Shown here one piece after another: positions 15,334 through 24,604 of a DNA stretch of 64,000 nt. Source of the stretch: an uncultured Gammaproteobacteria bacterium. Lineage in GTDB: Bacteria > Pseudomonadota > Gammaproteobacteria > UBA6429 > Thiohalophilaceae. The notes under the pieces are model-generated. The model ran no database searches. It was not told the origin of the DNA and was given only the letters and a program-made list of their open reading frames with translations. The position numbers were made by a program, and so were the translations under genes. Position 1 is the stretch's first letter, and each line of letters begins with the position of its first letter. The stretch lies in the NCBI GenBank assembly GCA_937967995.1, contig CALBTB010000004.1, positions 220,020 through 284,019 on the forward strand, given 5' to 3'.

Positions 15334-17892
15334 TCAGGCTTTGTGTTTGACCTGATCGGCAGATCCCAGGAAGGCTTCAGTGAACTCCTTAACCGGGATA
15401 GGCGCTGCATACAGGAAACCCTGCCCTTCATCACAATCATTCTGATTCAGAAATTCCGCCTGCTCAGCGGTTTCTATTCCTTCGGCTGTAACCTTTAATC
15501 GCAAACTTCTGGACAGGGCAATGATTGCCCGGGCAATTGAACAGGCATCCTCATCAGCGGGAATATCAGAAACGAACGATCGATCAATCTTCAGGGTGTC
15601 AATGGGGAACTGTTTCAGGTAATTGAGTGATGAATAGCCGGTACCAAAGTCATCTATTGAAATGGAAACACCCATATCATTGAACTCATTTAAAATTCTT
15701 ATTGCTTCAGATACATTATCAACCAGCAGACTTTCGGTTATTTCCAGTTCCAGCAGGTCCGGAATCATTCCAGTTTCATCCATGATGTCTTTCACTGTTT
15801 GCAATAATGCCCGATCCCTGAACTGAACAGCTGACAGGTTAACCGAGACACGTACTGGGTCGTGCCCATCCTTTACCCACTGCATGGCCTGCTGACAGGC
15901 TGTTCGTAATACCCACTCACCGACCTGAATGATCATGCGCGTATCTTCCAGTATGGGTATAAATTTCATCGGTGGTATCAGTCCGCGTGTTGGATGTTGC
16001 CATCGCAACAGTGCTTCTGCACCCACTACCTTGTTGGAATCAAGCAGAATCCGGGGTTGGTAGTACAGGACAAATTGATTGTGCTCTAATGCCTGACGCA
16101 AATCATTTTCAAGTTCCATGCGTTCCAGTGCATTCGTGTTCAGGTCCGGAGTAAAATACTGATAACCGTTTCGCCCTGAATCTTTGGCTTTATACATGGC
16201 CGTTTCTGCATTCTTTATTATTCTGTCCGGGTCCTTATCATCGTTCGGGTAAACAGAAATACCAATACTGGTAGTTACTGTTACCTTTCTGCCATCCAGG
16301 GTAACAGGCTTTGACACAATTTCGAGTATGCGGGTTGCAATATCTGACAGGTGGTTGGTATCGCTAAAATCCTCAATTATCATGGTAAAATCGTCACCGC
16401 CTAAACGGGCGATGGTATCAGCATCACGAAAATTATCAGTCAACGCTTCTGAGATTTTAACAAGAAACTCATCCCCTATCTGATGACCCAGCGTATCATT
16501 GATATCCTTGAAACGGTCCACGTCGATATATAACAAGCCCACCATGTTTTTCTTACGTTCTGCACGATTAAACGCCTGTAACAGACGATCTCGCATCAGT
16601 GTTCGATTGGGTAAATTCGTCAGTGGATCAAAATTCGCCAGCTTGATCAGTTTTTCTTCAGAGCGCTTACGTTCGCTGATATCACGTACGATAACGATTG
16701 TTGTATTATCATCCTGGAGTGTTGCACCATATGCCGTTTCTGCCGGAAAACGGGTTCCATCGCGGCGCATAATGTTAGCCTCTGATGATGAACCCTGTTG
16801 TTGTTCTATAAAATCTGACAGGGGCTTACCAATCAACTCCGGACCACTTCTGCCAAACAGACGAACAGCCGCTGGATTGACAGATTGAATTGTACCGGTT
16901 CGATTCAACGCGAGAACACCATCCGGCAGGTTATCAAGAATCACTTTCAGATTCGACTCACTATCCTTTAATTCCTTATTACGTGTCGCCAGATTTTTAT
17001 GAAATGCAGTTAAAGAATCACGCGTTTTTACGATTTCCTCTACCAGGATCGTGTTCACATCAGTCGTCGCACAGTGGCTACCATCATCTGTATGCAGGCA
17101 GTCAATATAACTGGACAGATCCCGTAATGGATTAACTAATATACGACTGACTAAAACCCAGACCAGTAATGCCAGTGCTGCACTGATGAAAAGGAAATTT
17201 GTCAGGGAGTTTGAAATAAATTCATGCAGCTTGATAGCAACGGGAGTTTCTTTTATAACAATATCAAGATGGTTTTTCAGTTCATCGATGCGTATAAATT
17301 GTCCCTCAGGAACGGATAGAGCCACATCCTCCGGCTTAAAAGATGTTACCGTTGTGGTATTGGCAATAGCAGTGTGAAATGATGCACCGAGAGCGATATA
17401 ACCGAGCGTTTTTTTGACATTAAAGTCATTTACCGGAAACCCGAACAAGAAATAATTTTTACCATCTATATTTCCAATTAACCCCCCATCCAGCATCTCC
17501 AGATAGGTATCCGGCAAAACATCGCTGATATTATCAGATAATCGATTACCCTTGCCGTCATAAACTCCGACATATTCAACAAGCTTGGGCAGACGCCCGG
17601 AACGGATAAGCCGGTTGGACCGCCAGTACTCATAATATCTTGGGTCTGCCAGTTGTTGTCTGACTTCATCCCAGAGCAGCAACTCCTGTCTGGCTGAATA
17701 AAATTGCTCACTGACTTTTTCAATCGAAGACAGAACGTCACGGTAAGCGATTTCCTGGTTCATCTCCAGAATATGTGTATTAATTTCATTTTGTTTCTTT
17801 TCGATGTATATCCAGAGCACACCAAAAGCAACGGCAATAATGACTATCAGTATCGCCAGATAGGCCTTGATTGAGAGAATAATTTTATTCAT
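15334..17892 (-). CDS. Membrane PAS-GGDEF-EAL cyclic-di-GMP enzyme
   Basis: The product has 852 residues from the ATG at 17892. An N-terminal helix and a second helix near 235-260 flank a periplasmic sensing domain with CHASE4-like features (ELLLWDEV, YVGVYDGKGNRLSD). A HAMP-like stretch follows, then PAS (VILDNLPDGVLALNRTGTI), GGDEF (NLPNRTLMRDRL) and EAL domains. The GGDEF core is GGDDF, so cyclase activity may be reduced. The EAL domain keeps AEALLRW, DDFGTGYSS and KIDRSFV and should hydrolyse cyclic-di-GMP. The ATG overlaps the stop of the upstream hydrolase gene by 8 bases, suggesting coupled translation. Confidence 0.88.
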   Translation of the reverse strand: MNKIILSIKAYLAILIVIIAVAFGVLWIYIEKKQNEINTHILEMNQEIAYRDVLSSIEKVSEQFYSARQELLLWDEVRQQLADPRYYEYWRSNRLIRSGRLPKLVEYVGVYDGKGNRLSDNISDVLPDTYLEMLDGGLIGNIDGKNYFLFGFPVNDFNVKKTLGYIALGASFHTAIANTTTVTSFKPEDVALSVPEGQFIRIDELKNHLDIVIKETPVAIKLHEFISNSLTNFLFISAALALLVWVLVSRILVNPLRDLSSYIDCLHTDDGSHCATTDVNTILVEEIVKTRDSLTAFHKNLATRNKELKDSESNLKVILDNLPDGVLALNRTGTIQSVNPAAVRLFGRSGPELIGKPLSDFIEQQQGSSSEANIMRRDGTRFPAETAYGATLQDDNTTIVIVRDISERKRSEEKLIKLANFDPLTNLPNRTLMRDRLLQAFNRAERKKNMVGLLYIDVDRFKDINDTLGHQIGDEFLVKISEALTDNFRDADTIARLGGDDFTMIIEDFSDTNHLSDIATRILEIVSKPVTLDGRKVTVTTSIGISVYPNDDKDPDRIIKNAETAMYKAKDSGRNGYQYFTPDLNTNALERMELENDLRQALEHNQFVLYYQPRILLDSNKVVGAEALLRWQHPTRGLIPPMKFIPILEDTRMIIQVGEWVLRTACQQAMQWVKDGHDPVRVSVNLSAVQFRDRALLQTVKDIMDETGMIPDLLELEITESLLVDNVSEAIRILNEFNDMGVSISIDDFGTGYSSLNYLKQFPIDTLKIDRSFVSDIPADEDACSIARAIIALSRSLRLKVTAEGIETAEQAEFLNQNDCDEGQGFLYAAPIPVKEFTEAFLGSADQVKHKA

Positions 17893-18745
17893 TGATTGAA
17901 GCCAGGATAGTATCGAGTAAATCAAACTCGTGTTCTGAACTGAAAAAATGATTGGCGCCTTTAATCTCTTTGATGCTAACTGAGAGTTTTTTCATTTCAC
18001 CAAGCCAACCATCATGCATTCTTTCATCCTTGCCCCCTACAATAACAACGACACGCGAATGCAATCGTTTCATTTCTGCCAGAATTTTTTCCCGGCTCCA
18101 ACTGGCATAAGTCAGGAACGCATCAGCAGGTGCGACATATTTTTTGCAATAAGACAGCACATATTCATCCAGACTCGTATCTCCCAATGACGCCTTGTGA
18201 CTGGCCAGCTTTTTCTGATCCGGCTTGCCCGCATCACCGAATTCGCGTTCATATTCGATGAGACTGACCATGATCAACCTGCCAAATGATAATTGTGATC
18301 TTGTCTGGCTTAACGCGAGTAGCTGAATATTCCCTGTACTATGCCCAACCAAAACCGGTTTGGCATAACCCTGCTGCTTAAGCCAGTCCAGCCAGAATGT
18401 AATTTCCGCCAGATCCTGTTCCATGGTGTGTGTATGTGGTGTTTCGCAGGACAGGCTCTGTTTACGATGACTGATGCCGAGTGAGAGTGTCGGTGCCAGT
18501 ACGGTATAACCTTCATCACCCAGACTGTTTACCAGCGTCCGTACCGTGTTGTAGTGACGTGTCTGCAGGAAACCATGTAGGACGAAAATTGCCGGCTTGT
18601 CTGCGTCGCCCTTGATAAATTCGGCGCTAACTGTTTTTCCATCTATCTGGGTAATAATTTCCCGGGCCTGCGCGGGTACGGCAGTGACCAGACATATGAA
18701 CAGCAACATGGCCAGAAGCCTGCCTTTTAGCTCGGTACAAAACAT
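17885..18745 (-). CDS. Secreted alpha/beta hydrolase
   Basis: The 286-residue product has a signal peptide (cleaved after AQA, about residue 27). The hydrolase core has HGFLQTRHYN as the oxyanion region and the nucleophile elbow GHSTGN. A likely acid sits in VVIVGGKDERMHDG and the catalytic His in GANHFFSS. The substrate cannot be told. The ATG at 18745 has GAGG upstream. It overlaps the start of the GGDEF-EAL gene, so the two form one unit. Confidence 0.78.
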   Translation of the reverse strand: MFCTELKGRLLAMLLFICLVTAVPAQAREIITQIDGKTVSAEFIKGDADKPAIFVLHGFLQTRHYNTVRTLVNSLGDEGYTVLAPTLSLGISHRKQSLSCETPHTHTMEQDLAEITFWLDWLKQQGYAKPVLVGHSTGNIQLLALSQTRSQLSFGRLIMVSLIEYEREFGDAGKPDQKKLASHKASLGDTSLDEYVLSYCKKYVAPADAFLTYASWSREKILAEMKRLHSRVVVIVGGKDERMHDGWLGEMKKLSVSIKEIKGANHFFSSEHEFDLLDTILASINE

Positions 18746-18927
18746 CAAATTCCTCTATTCGCGATGTTATCTGTCGGATATTGACGTATCGCTCCTGTAA
18801 TATCGGATGCGATGGCGGAATCTTGAACTTCTTTTAATTGTAACTGTTTGATTTTTTTATATTTTATTGCGATTATGAATTCATCTATACTTTAACTAAG
18901 ACCACAATACAGATATTGGACCCCCGA

Positions 18928-19212
18928 ATGGATGATAAACAGGACATCATGGCCATCATTAGCCTGCTGGCCGGTGCAGCACAGTCCGGTGCAACCGGCG
19001 TGCTCGCCCAGGCTGCACTGAACCTGACAAAGGCGACCGAAGTAAAACAACGGGCAGAACAACTGGCGGATGATGATGATCGTAAAGTACGTGCTGAACA
19101 ACTGTTTCAGACAACTCGCGATTTATTTCTGGAACTGGCGAATGACAAGTCAGCCATTGAAGAAGGTAAAAAGGATATCCTCGCGACTAACGCAACACCC
19201 TATCAACCCTGA
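18928..19212 (+). CDS. Small helical hypothetical protein
   Basis: The product has 94 residues from the ATG at 18928. It is Ala-rich and highly charged (KQRAEQLADDDDRKVRAEQL), probably an alpha-helical bundle or coiled coil, with no signal peptide or known motif. A TATACT element lies near 18886. The 3' end overlaps the convergent hydrolase gene by 10 bases. No family was recognised. Confidence 0.5.
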   Translation: MDDKQDIMAIISLLAGAAQSGATGVLAQAALNLTKATEVKQRAEQLADDDDRKVRAEQLFQTTRDLFLELANDKSAIEEGKKDILATNATPYQP

Positions 19213-20012
19213 AGGAAGTCATTTATCAGGGAATTTACCTGTGCCTTGTGTGTAAACGGGCACATGTGTCCGGCGCCGTGTACGACGTGCGATTCCACAT
19301 TTGGTAATAGCTGCTGCAAAATATTCACAATTTTTTTTGCTGGCTGGCGTGTTCGGCTCCCTGCAATCAGTCTGACTGGAATGTTGAGCTGTTCATAGTC
19401 TGACAGTTCCGGCCTGACCTTACTGATAATATCAAACTCTTTAGCTACTTTACCGATCGTACGAATGAAGTTTTGTCTGACCTTTTTTGGCATTAGCCAC
19501 CATTGAACCCAACCACCCCAGTAGCGCATGAAATTTCGCGCCGCCCTGACCGGATTATTTTTCGCGATCGCACGCTGCACAGATTCAGCCAGCCTGACAA
19601 CCTGCTGCCATTCTTGCGTTGACTGGGTAACCGCCAGTAACTGAAACGCAACAGGCTCAATTAACACCATTTTCTTAACCTGATTGGGATTTTGCCTGGC
19701 AAATTCCAGTGAAACGGCGCCACCATAGGAATGGCCGACAAGCATAACCGGTTCACCGATGATGGCTACCAGTTTTGCCAGCACCTGCACATCGGCATAA
19801 GGATCAAAAGGTTCGTCAATCGGCCAGGGATCGGATTCACCATATCCTATTAGATCCGGCGCATAACATCGAAAACGGTTTTGCAAAAGCTCGATGAGTG
19901 AAGCCCATTCACGATGACTGGCATTGGAACAATGTACCAGCACGACATTTGGGCCGGACTGACCGGCCGTTTGGTAAGTAATACGCCTGTCATGCAACGT
20001 AAATGAATTCAC
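19203..20012 (-). CDS. Alpha/beta hydrolase
   Basis: The 269-residue cytoplasmic hydrolase carries the HCSNASHREW oxyanion region and the elbow GHSYGGAVS. The family motif ...RFRCYAPDLIGYGESDPWP is present, and the catalytic His lies in HGAGHMCPF. The start codon is GTG at 20012 and shares a base with the TAG stop of the DUF2238 gene, so the two are translationally coupled. The substrate is unknown. Confidence 0.82.
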   Translation of the reverse strand: MNSFTLHDRRITYQTAGQSGPNVVLVHCSNASHREWASLIELLQNRFRCYAPDLIGYGESDPWPIDEPFDPYADVQVLAKLVAIIGEPVMLVGHSYGGAVSLEFARQNPNQVKKMVLIEPVAFQLLAVTQSTQEWQQVVRLAESVQRAIAKNNPVRAARNFMRYWGGWVQWWLMPKKVRQNFIRTIGKVAKEFDIISKVRPELSDYEQLNIPVRLIAGSRTRQPAKKIVNILQQLLPNVESHVVHGAGHMCPFTHKAQVNSLINDFLQG

Positions 20013-20641
20013 TATGCGTGGTGTCTGGCTTGCCGAAGCGTTTTTAATTGATCATGATGTTGGTAGAAAAAAAGAATCATCACCAGGATCGCTCCCAGTG
20101 TATCAGCCAGAATATCTTTTTGTGCATCCCAGATATCGCCCTGCGAACCCAGCACGGCAATACCCGCTTCCGGATCCGCATTCATCGCGTATTGCCACTC
20201 GATAATTTCATAGCCCCCTGCCACAGCTGCAATGGCAAACACCGGAAACAGGGCAATGATCCAGCGCGTATGCACTAAACGCTTAACCATGAGAATTTCG
20301 GCAATAGCGTAGGCATAGAACCCGACAGAAAAATGTGCAACACGATCATAATGGTTGCGATCAAAACCAAAATAGTTCGTGACCCAGTCAAACGGAACAC
20401 GTTCAAACGTGTAATGTCCCCCAATAGTGTGCAGAATAATAAAGACTGACATCAGGATGTAACTTGTATCCGAAAAGCGGAACTTGCGTGAAAACCAGAC
20501 CAGTAACACAACGATGATCATGACCGGAATATTTTCGGCCCACCATACAGCTCGGTCGTAGGGCGATATGGCACAAACGGTAAACACCACACCGTACAGG
20601 ACCAGAAGGCTAACCGGAACCAGCTGGGATTGCCGCTGCAT
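20012..20641 (-). CDS. DUF2238 (YjdF-like) membrane protein
   Basis: The 209-residue protein has about six membrane helices. The family hallmarks are HTIGGHYTFERVPFDW, NHYDRVAHFSVGFYAYAI, YEIIEWQYAM and DIWDAQKDILADTLGA. These His and acidic residues in the membrane are typical of DUF2238. Its function is unknown. AGGAG precedes the ATG. It heads a two-gene unit with the hydrolase. Confidence 0.85.
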   Translation of the reverse strand: MQRQSQLVPVSLLVLYGVVFTVCAISPYDRAVWWAENIPVMIIVVLLVWFSRKFRFSDTSYILMSVFIILHTIGGHYTFERVPFDWVTNYFGFDRNHYDRVAHFSVGFYAYAIAEILMVKRLVHTRWIIALFPVFAIAAVAGGYEIIEWQYAMNADPEAGIAVLGSQGDIWDAQKDILADTLGAILVMILFFYQHHDQLKTLRQARHHA

Positions 20642-20724
20642 TGTTATCTAACTCCTTGATGTTTATGTATTATTCTATTCATCGCGGTTTTACTATAATA
20701 TAGCGAAAATTTTGGAACGCCACC

Positions 20725-21807
20725 ATGTCATACGTTAACAACACATGTACCCACAGTAAAAGAAAACAGGTCAAACTGACCGAATTCAGTCACGGCGCCG
20801 GTTGTGGGTGTAAGCTCTCCCCGGGATTACTACAACAGATACTTAGCAACCGCGTCACCGCTGGCGAATTCCCCCAGTTACTGGTTGGTAACGACAGCAG
20901 CGATGATGCAGCCGTGTATGACCTGGGTAATGGCACCTCCGTCATCAGTACGACTGATTTTTTTATGCCAATCGTGGACGACCCTTTTGAATTCGGACAG
21001 ATTGCCGCGACCAATGCAATCAGTGACATCTATGCCATGGGCGGTAAACCTCTCATGGCGATTTCCATTTTTGGCTGGCCACTGGACAAAATCGAACAAA
21101 TTGGAGCGGATGTTGCCGGCAAGGTCATCGACGGCGGCCGACACACCTGTACGCAGGCGGGTATTCCCCTGGCAGGTGGACATTCGATTGATTGTCCCGA
21201 ACCGGTTTTTGGTCTGGCTGTCACAGGTATTGTAGAAAACCAGCACCTCAAACGTAACAACACGGCACTGGCCAACGACAAGCTCTACCTGACAAAACCT
21301 TTAGGGATTGGCATTCTGACAACGGCTGAAAAAAAGAAAATACTGATGCCCGGGCATGAACGTTTTGCCCCGGATGCAATGTGTAAGTTGAACAGCATTG
21401 GGTACGAATTCGGTAAACTTTCAGACGTCACCGCCATGACTGATGTGACCGGGTTCGGACTCATGGGTCACCTGATTGAGATGTGCGAAGGCAGCAATGT
21501 GCAGGCAGTGATCGACTATGCCACTGTGCCAAAACTGGATGAAGTCGAAAACTATCTTGCCAAAGGTTGTTCGCCGGGCGGTGCACAACGTAACTTCGAA
21601 AGTTACGGGCACAAACTGTCACCCATGACGCAAGCGCAGAAACTGATTCTGTGTGATCCACAAACTTCCGGCGGATTGCTGGTAGCTGTAAAACCTGAAG
21701 GTGAAGCCGCCTTGCTGGAATCTGCCCGTCAACATGGAACCAGCGTATTTTACATTGGTTCAGTAAGAAACAAACAGACCGGTGCGGCTGTCGTCACGCT
21801 GGTATAA
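20725..21807 (+). CDS. selD: Selenophosphate synthase SelD (Cys form)
   Basis: The 360-residue enzyme makes selenophosphate from ATP and selenide. The glycine-rich active loop [12 protein letters not shown] has Cys27 where some organisms use selenocysteine, so this copy does not need UGA readthrough. [20 protein letters not shown] and the AIR-synthase-type ATP region ([14 protein letters not shown]) follow, with [10 protein letters not shown] near residue 250. It is followed 13 bases later by selU, so selenium here feeds at least tRNA selenouridine formation. No selA or selB was seen in the window. Confidence 0.96.
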   Translation: MSYVNNTCTHSKRKQVKLTEFSHGAGCGCKLSPGLLQQILSNRVTAGEFPQLLVGNDSSDDAAVYDLGNGTSVISTTDFFMPIVDDPFEFGQIAATNAISDIYAMGGKPLMAISIFGWPLDKIEQIGADVAGKVIDGGRHTCTQAGIPLAGGHSIDCPEPVFGLAVTGIVENQHLKRNNTALANDKLYLTKPLGIGILTTAEKKKILMPGHERFAPDAMCKLNSIGYEFGKLSDVTAMTDVTGFGLMGHLIEMCEGSNVQAVIDYATVPKLDEVENYLAKGCSPGGAQRNFESYGHKLSPMTQAQKLILCDPQTSGGLLVAVKPEGEAALLESARQHGTSVFYIGSVRNKQTGAAVVTLV

Positions 21808-21820
21808 AGCGACCGTTCTT

Positions 21821-22924
21821 ATGCAACTCCCGCAAATCGACAATTACGAACAACTCTTTTCTGAGGACATACCGTTACTGGATGTTCGTGCCCCGGTCGA
21901 ATTTGGCGAAGGTGCCTTTCCCGGCGCAATTAACCTGCCTCTGCTAACCGACCAGGAACGACATGATATCGGAATTCGTTACAAAGAGCAGGGACAGGAC
22001 AAAGCCGTCGAACTTGGCCATGAACTGGTTAGTGGAGATGTAAAAAAACAACGGGTTATTGACTGGTCGGTATTTACTAAAAACCATCCACAAGGCGCAT
22101 TGTATTGCTTTCGCGGTGGCATGCGATCAAAAATCTGCCAGCAATGGATTTACGATGAAACCGGTGTCATTTATCCGCGTATCAAAGGTGGCTACAAGGT
22201 CATGCGTCGTTATCTGATTAATGAAATTGATGGCGCCAGGCAACATTTCAACTTTTACATCGTCGGCGGACGTACTGGTTCCGGAAAAACACTCCTGCTA
22301 CAGCAACTTCAGCATAAAATTGACCTGGAAGCCATTTTTTATCATCGCGGTTCGGCATTTGGCAAACACTGTCAGCCTCAACCGACGCAGATCAATGTCG
22401 AAAACCAGCTGGCCATTCATTTACTCAAGCACCGAAAAAATCACGTCAGCCAGCTTGTGCTGGAAGACGAGGCATCCAATATCGGATCACGTTGTATACC
22501 AACAGAATTCTATCAATTCATGAAAAGCGCCCCGCTACTGGTTCTGGAAACACCATTGGAACAACGTATCGAAAACGTCTACGAAGAATACATTCATCAA
22601 TCTCTGGCTGAATATCAATCCGTACTGGGGCACGAAAACGGTTTCAACACGTGGGCGGATAACCTGCGAACCTCCATGGACAAAATTCAGCGCCGCCTGG
22701 GCGGGGCGCGCTATAAACAATTCAGGGCGACACTGGATGATGCTATTGAAAAACACCTCAACCAACAGGAAACAGCGCATCATAAAACCTGGATTCGAAA
22801 CCTGTTAAGTGATTATTACGACCCAATGTACGATTACCAGATCGAAAACAAAAGTGAACGGTTTATTTACCGCGGTGAACAGGCGGAGATTCTGAACTAT
22901 CTCAACCAGCGTGACATTATTTAG
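21821..22924 (+). CDS. selU: tRNA 2-selenouridine synthase SelU (YbbB/MnmH)
   Basis: The product has 367 residues from the ATG at 21821. An N-terminal rhodanese domain holds LLDVRAPVEFGEGAFPGAIN and the active Cys96 in LYCFRGGMRS. A P-loop domain follows (GGRTGSGKT, about 149-157). The enzyme replaces sulfur by selenium at U34 of certain tRNAs using selenophosphate from SelD. The ATG inside the longer frame was chosen since it starts at the rhodanese domain and lies just after selD. The 3' end overlaps the convergent hydrolase by 8 bases. Confidence 0.95.
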   Translation: MQLPQIDNYEQLFSEDIPLLDVRAPVEFGEGAFPGAINLPLLTDQERHDIGIRYKEQGQDKAVELGHELVSGDVKKQRVIDWSVFTKNHPQGALYCFRGGMRSKICQQWIYDETGVIYPRIKGGYKVMRRYLINEIDGARQHFNFYIVGGRTGSGKTLLLQQLQHKIDLEAIFYHRGSAFGKHCQPQPTQINVENQLAIHLLKHRKNHVSQLVLEDEASNIGSRCIPTEFYQFMKSAPLLVLETPLEQRIENVYEEYIHQSLAEYQSVLGHENGFNTWADNLRTSMDKIQRRLGGARYKQFRATLDDAIEKHLNQQETAHHKTWIRNLLSDYYDPMYDYQIENKSERFIYRGEQAEILNYLNQRDII

Positions 22925-23864
22925 CACGCGTCTCGATTTCACTCAGTACAATATCCGATAACTGTTTGACGATACCTGCGGCACTTGGTTTTACATGCCC
23001 ACCATCCTGCCAGATTATTTTATAAGGCTGGCGTAAGGCTTCATGTAAATCGGAAACGGCCTGAGGCGGATACGTAGGATCAGAATGTGAATTAATCACA
23101 ATCACCTGGCGCGGCGGAATACGTGAGACCCAGCGTTCCGGTGTCAGGTGATGAACATTCCCCAACAGGGAAATCAACCCGGCGACCTTTCTTCACATCC
23201 ATGTAGATTCGATACCGGCCTTTAACCGATAATCAAAAATGGCCCTGGGATTACCCGCCCCCTGCACCAGCCATAATCGATGAATGCGTTCATCCATTGC
23301 CGCCGGAATTGCCGCAAAAAATGCACCCAGACTGACGCCGACCATTTCGACATGCTGCTTATCGATGTCATCCTGCTGAAGTAAATAATCGAGTGTTAAC
23401 AGTATTGCTGGTGTGATATCGCGCATGGCTGTCTGAATGTGGCGGATGTTTTTCAACAGACCGATACCCTGCATACGCCTGTCCCCCTTGTAGGGATAAT
23501 TCAACGAAGCAATGATGATATTGTAGGGCTGTTTAATCAGTTCCGTTGCATGTCGTCCGGTTCCATATCCGCCCAATAGTAGTACCAGCGGTAACGGTTG
23601 TTTTGCGTCCAGGGGACGTCTAATGCTGATTTCGACCTGTAGTCCACTATTTGATTGCAGGGTCAGTTCGCTAAAGCGGGCATCGTCACGTTGCCATTCA
23701 CGAGTTGTCTGAACGGAAATCAGCTGGCCTTTTGTTTGTATAAAATCCGGTTCCGGATCGAAAAGGACGGGATACACAAAATAACCGAAAAGCAATGCAG
23801 TCAGTACTAAGGGTGGAATGAGAATCCACCCTGCCAAACGCCGAATGATTCGGGATCTGCGCAT
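22917..23864 (-). pseudogene. Alpha/beta hydrolase interrupted by an in-frame TGA
   Basis: One continuous frame of 316 codons is broken only by TGA at 23193-23195. Before it lie a membrane anchor (about residues 10-30), HGF-like LLLGGYGTG and the nucleophile elbow GVSLGA. After it come the likely acid (NSHSDPTYPP) and the catalytic His (WQDGGHVKP). Both halves are therefore needed for a complete triad and neither shows other damage. A recent nonsense mutation, a sequencing error or decoding of UGA as selenocysteine would all fit. selD and selU are next door, but no convincing SECIS stem was found. The start abuts the stop of the upstream gene. Confidence 0.65.
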
Positions 23865-24518
23865 TTACTCTTTTAGTTTGATACGAAGTTTACCATCGGT
23901 GATTTCGATTTCCTCGATACCGTCACGTACCGCCTGCCAGAAACCACCGGCATCACCAAACTCACTGATCAAATCAACATTCTTTAAATTGCCTAACCAG
24001 GCATTTGGTAGTGGCACACCCCAGACACTCACACCCTTCAAAACAGCGCGCGGTCTGGACTGATTGAGATGCAGTTCCATACCCGCGGTGACCTTGAGTG
24101 TTTTACCGCCGATGACCGGAAAATCTGGATCAACATCAATTAATAATTTGGCACTGGCAAGATTATCGGACAGATCTATCGCCAGCTTGTCAGCCATATC
24201 TGTATTGTGGGCCAGCATGGCGTTGATTTCTTTTTCGCTGAAGAAAACCTCGCGGCTGGCATCCTTCTCTGAATAGGGTTCGGGTTCCAGGCGTGCCTTA
24301 CCCTTGCGACCGGGCTGAATGCCGATGCGTTGCAGTTTTTGATCGAGCCGCTGCTGCTCACGCTCACTCAATTCTACTGGCGTAAACTCGGTAGGAAACA
24401 GGTAACGGGTTACCACCCAGTAGCCGACCGCAATGGTCACCAGGATGGTCAACAGCACAATGAGCGGCGTGCGCCACCAGGGGCGAATGGTCTCGGTCTG
24501 TTGAATCTGTTCCTGCAC
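23865..24518 (-). CDS. Membrane-anchored periplasmic protein of unknown function
   Basis: The 217-residue product has an N-terminal membrane helix (about 17-37) and a periplasmic part. Cues are FFSEKEINAMLAHN, DVDPDFPVIGGKTLKVTAGMELHL and ISEFGDAGGFWQAVRDGIEEIEITDGKLRIKL. The pattern suggests a lipid-binding-like beta fold, but no family was recognised. Its stop is directly followed by the hydrolase ATG, so the two are probably an operon. Confidence 0.65.
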   Translation of the reverse strand: MQEQIQQTETIRPWWRTPLIVLLTILVTIAVGYWVVTRYLFPTEFTPVELSEREQQRLDQKLQRIGIQPGRKGKARLEPEPYSEKDASREVFFSEKEINAMLAHNTDMADKLAIDLSDNLASAKLLIDVDPDFPVIGGKTLKVTAGMELHLNQSRPRAVLKGVSVWGVPLPNAWLGNLKNVDLISEFGDAGGFWQAVRDGIEEIEITDGKLRIKLKE

Positions 24519-24604
24519 GTTTTTTCCTTAGGATTTTTGTCCTGATATGATTATCCGGTAAATTATCCCTGCCTGTCCGGCACTAAAGGTCAAACAATGT
24601 CAAA

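Noticed and set aside
20725..20815. Selenocysteine in SelD
   Set aside because: The active loop codes Cys (TGT and TGC), not TGA.
23157..23174. Stem-loop (ATTTCCC/GGGGAAT, loop TGTT) after the in-frame TGA as a SECIS element
   Set aside because: The stem begins 18 bases after the TGA and lacks a clear loop G/bulged U pattern, so it does not match bacterial SECIS spacing or form. The hairpin is kept only as a note.
23170..23200. Frameshift between the two hydrolase halves
   Set aside because: Both halves are in the same frame with exactly five codons between the TGA and the next possible start, so the break is a single stop codon and not a shift.
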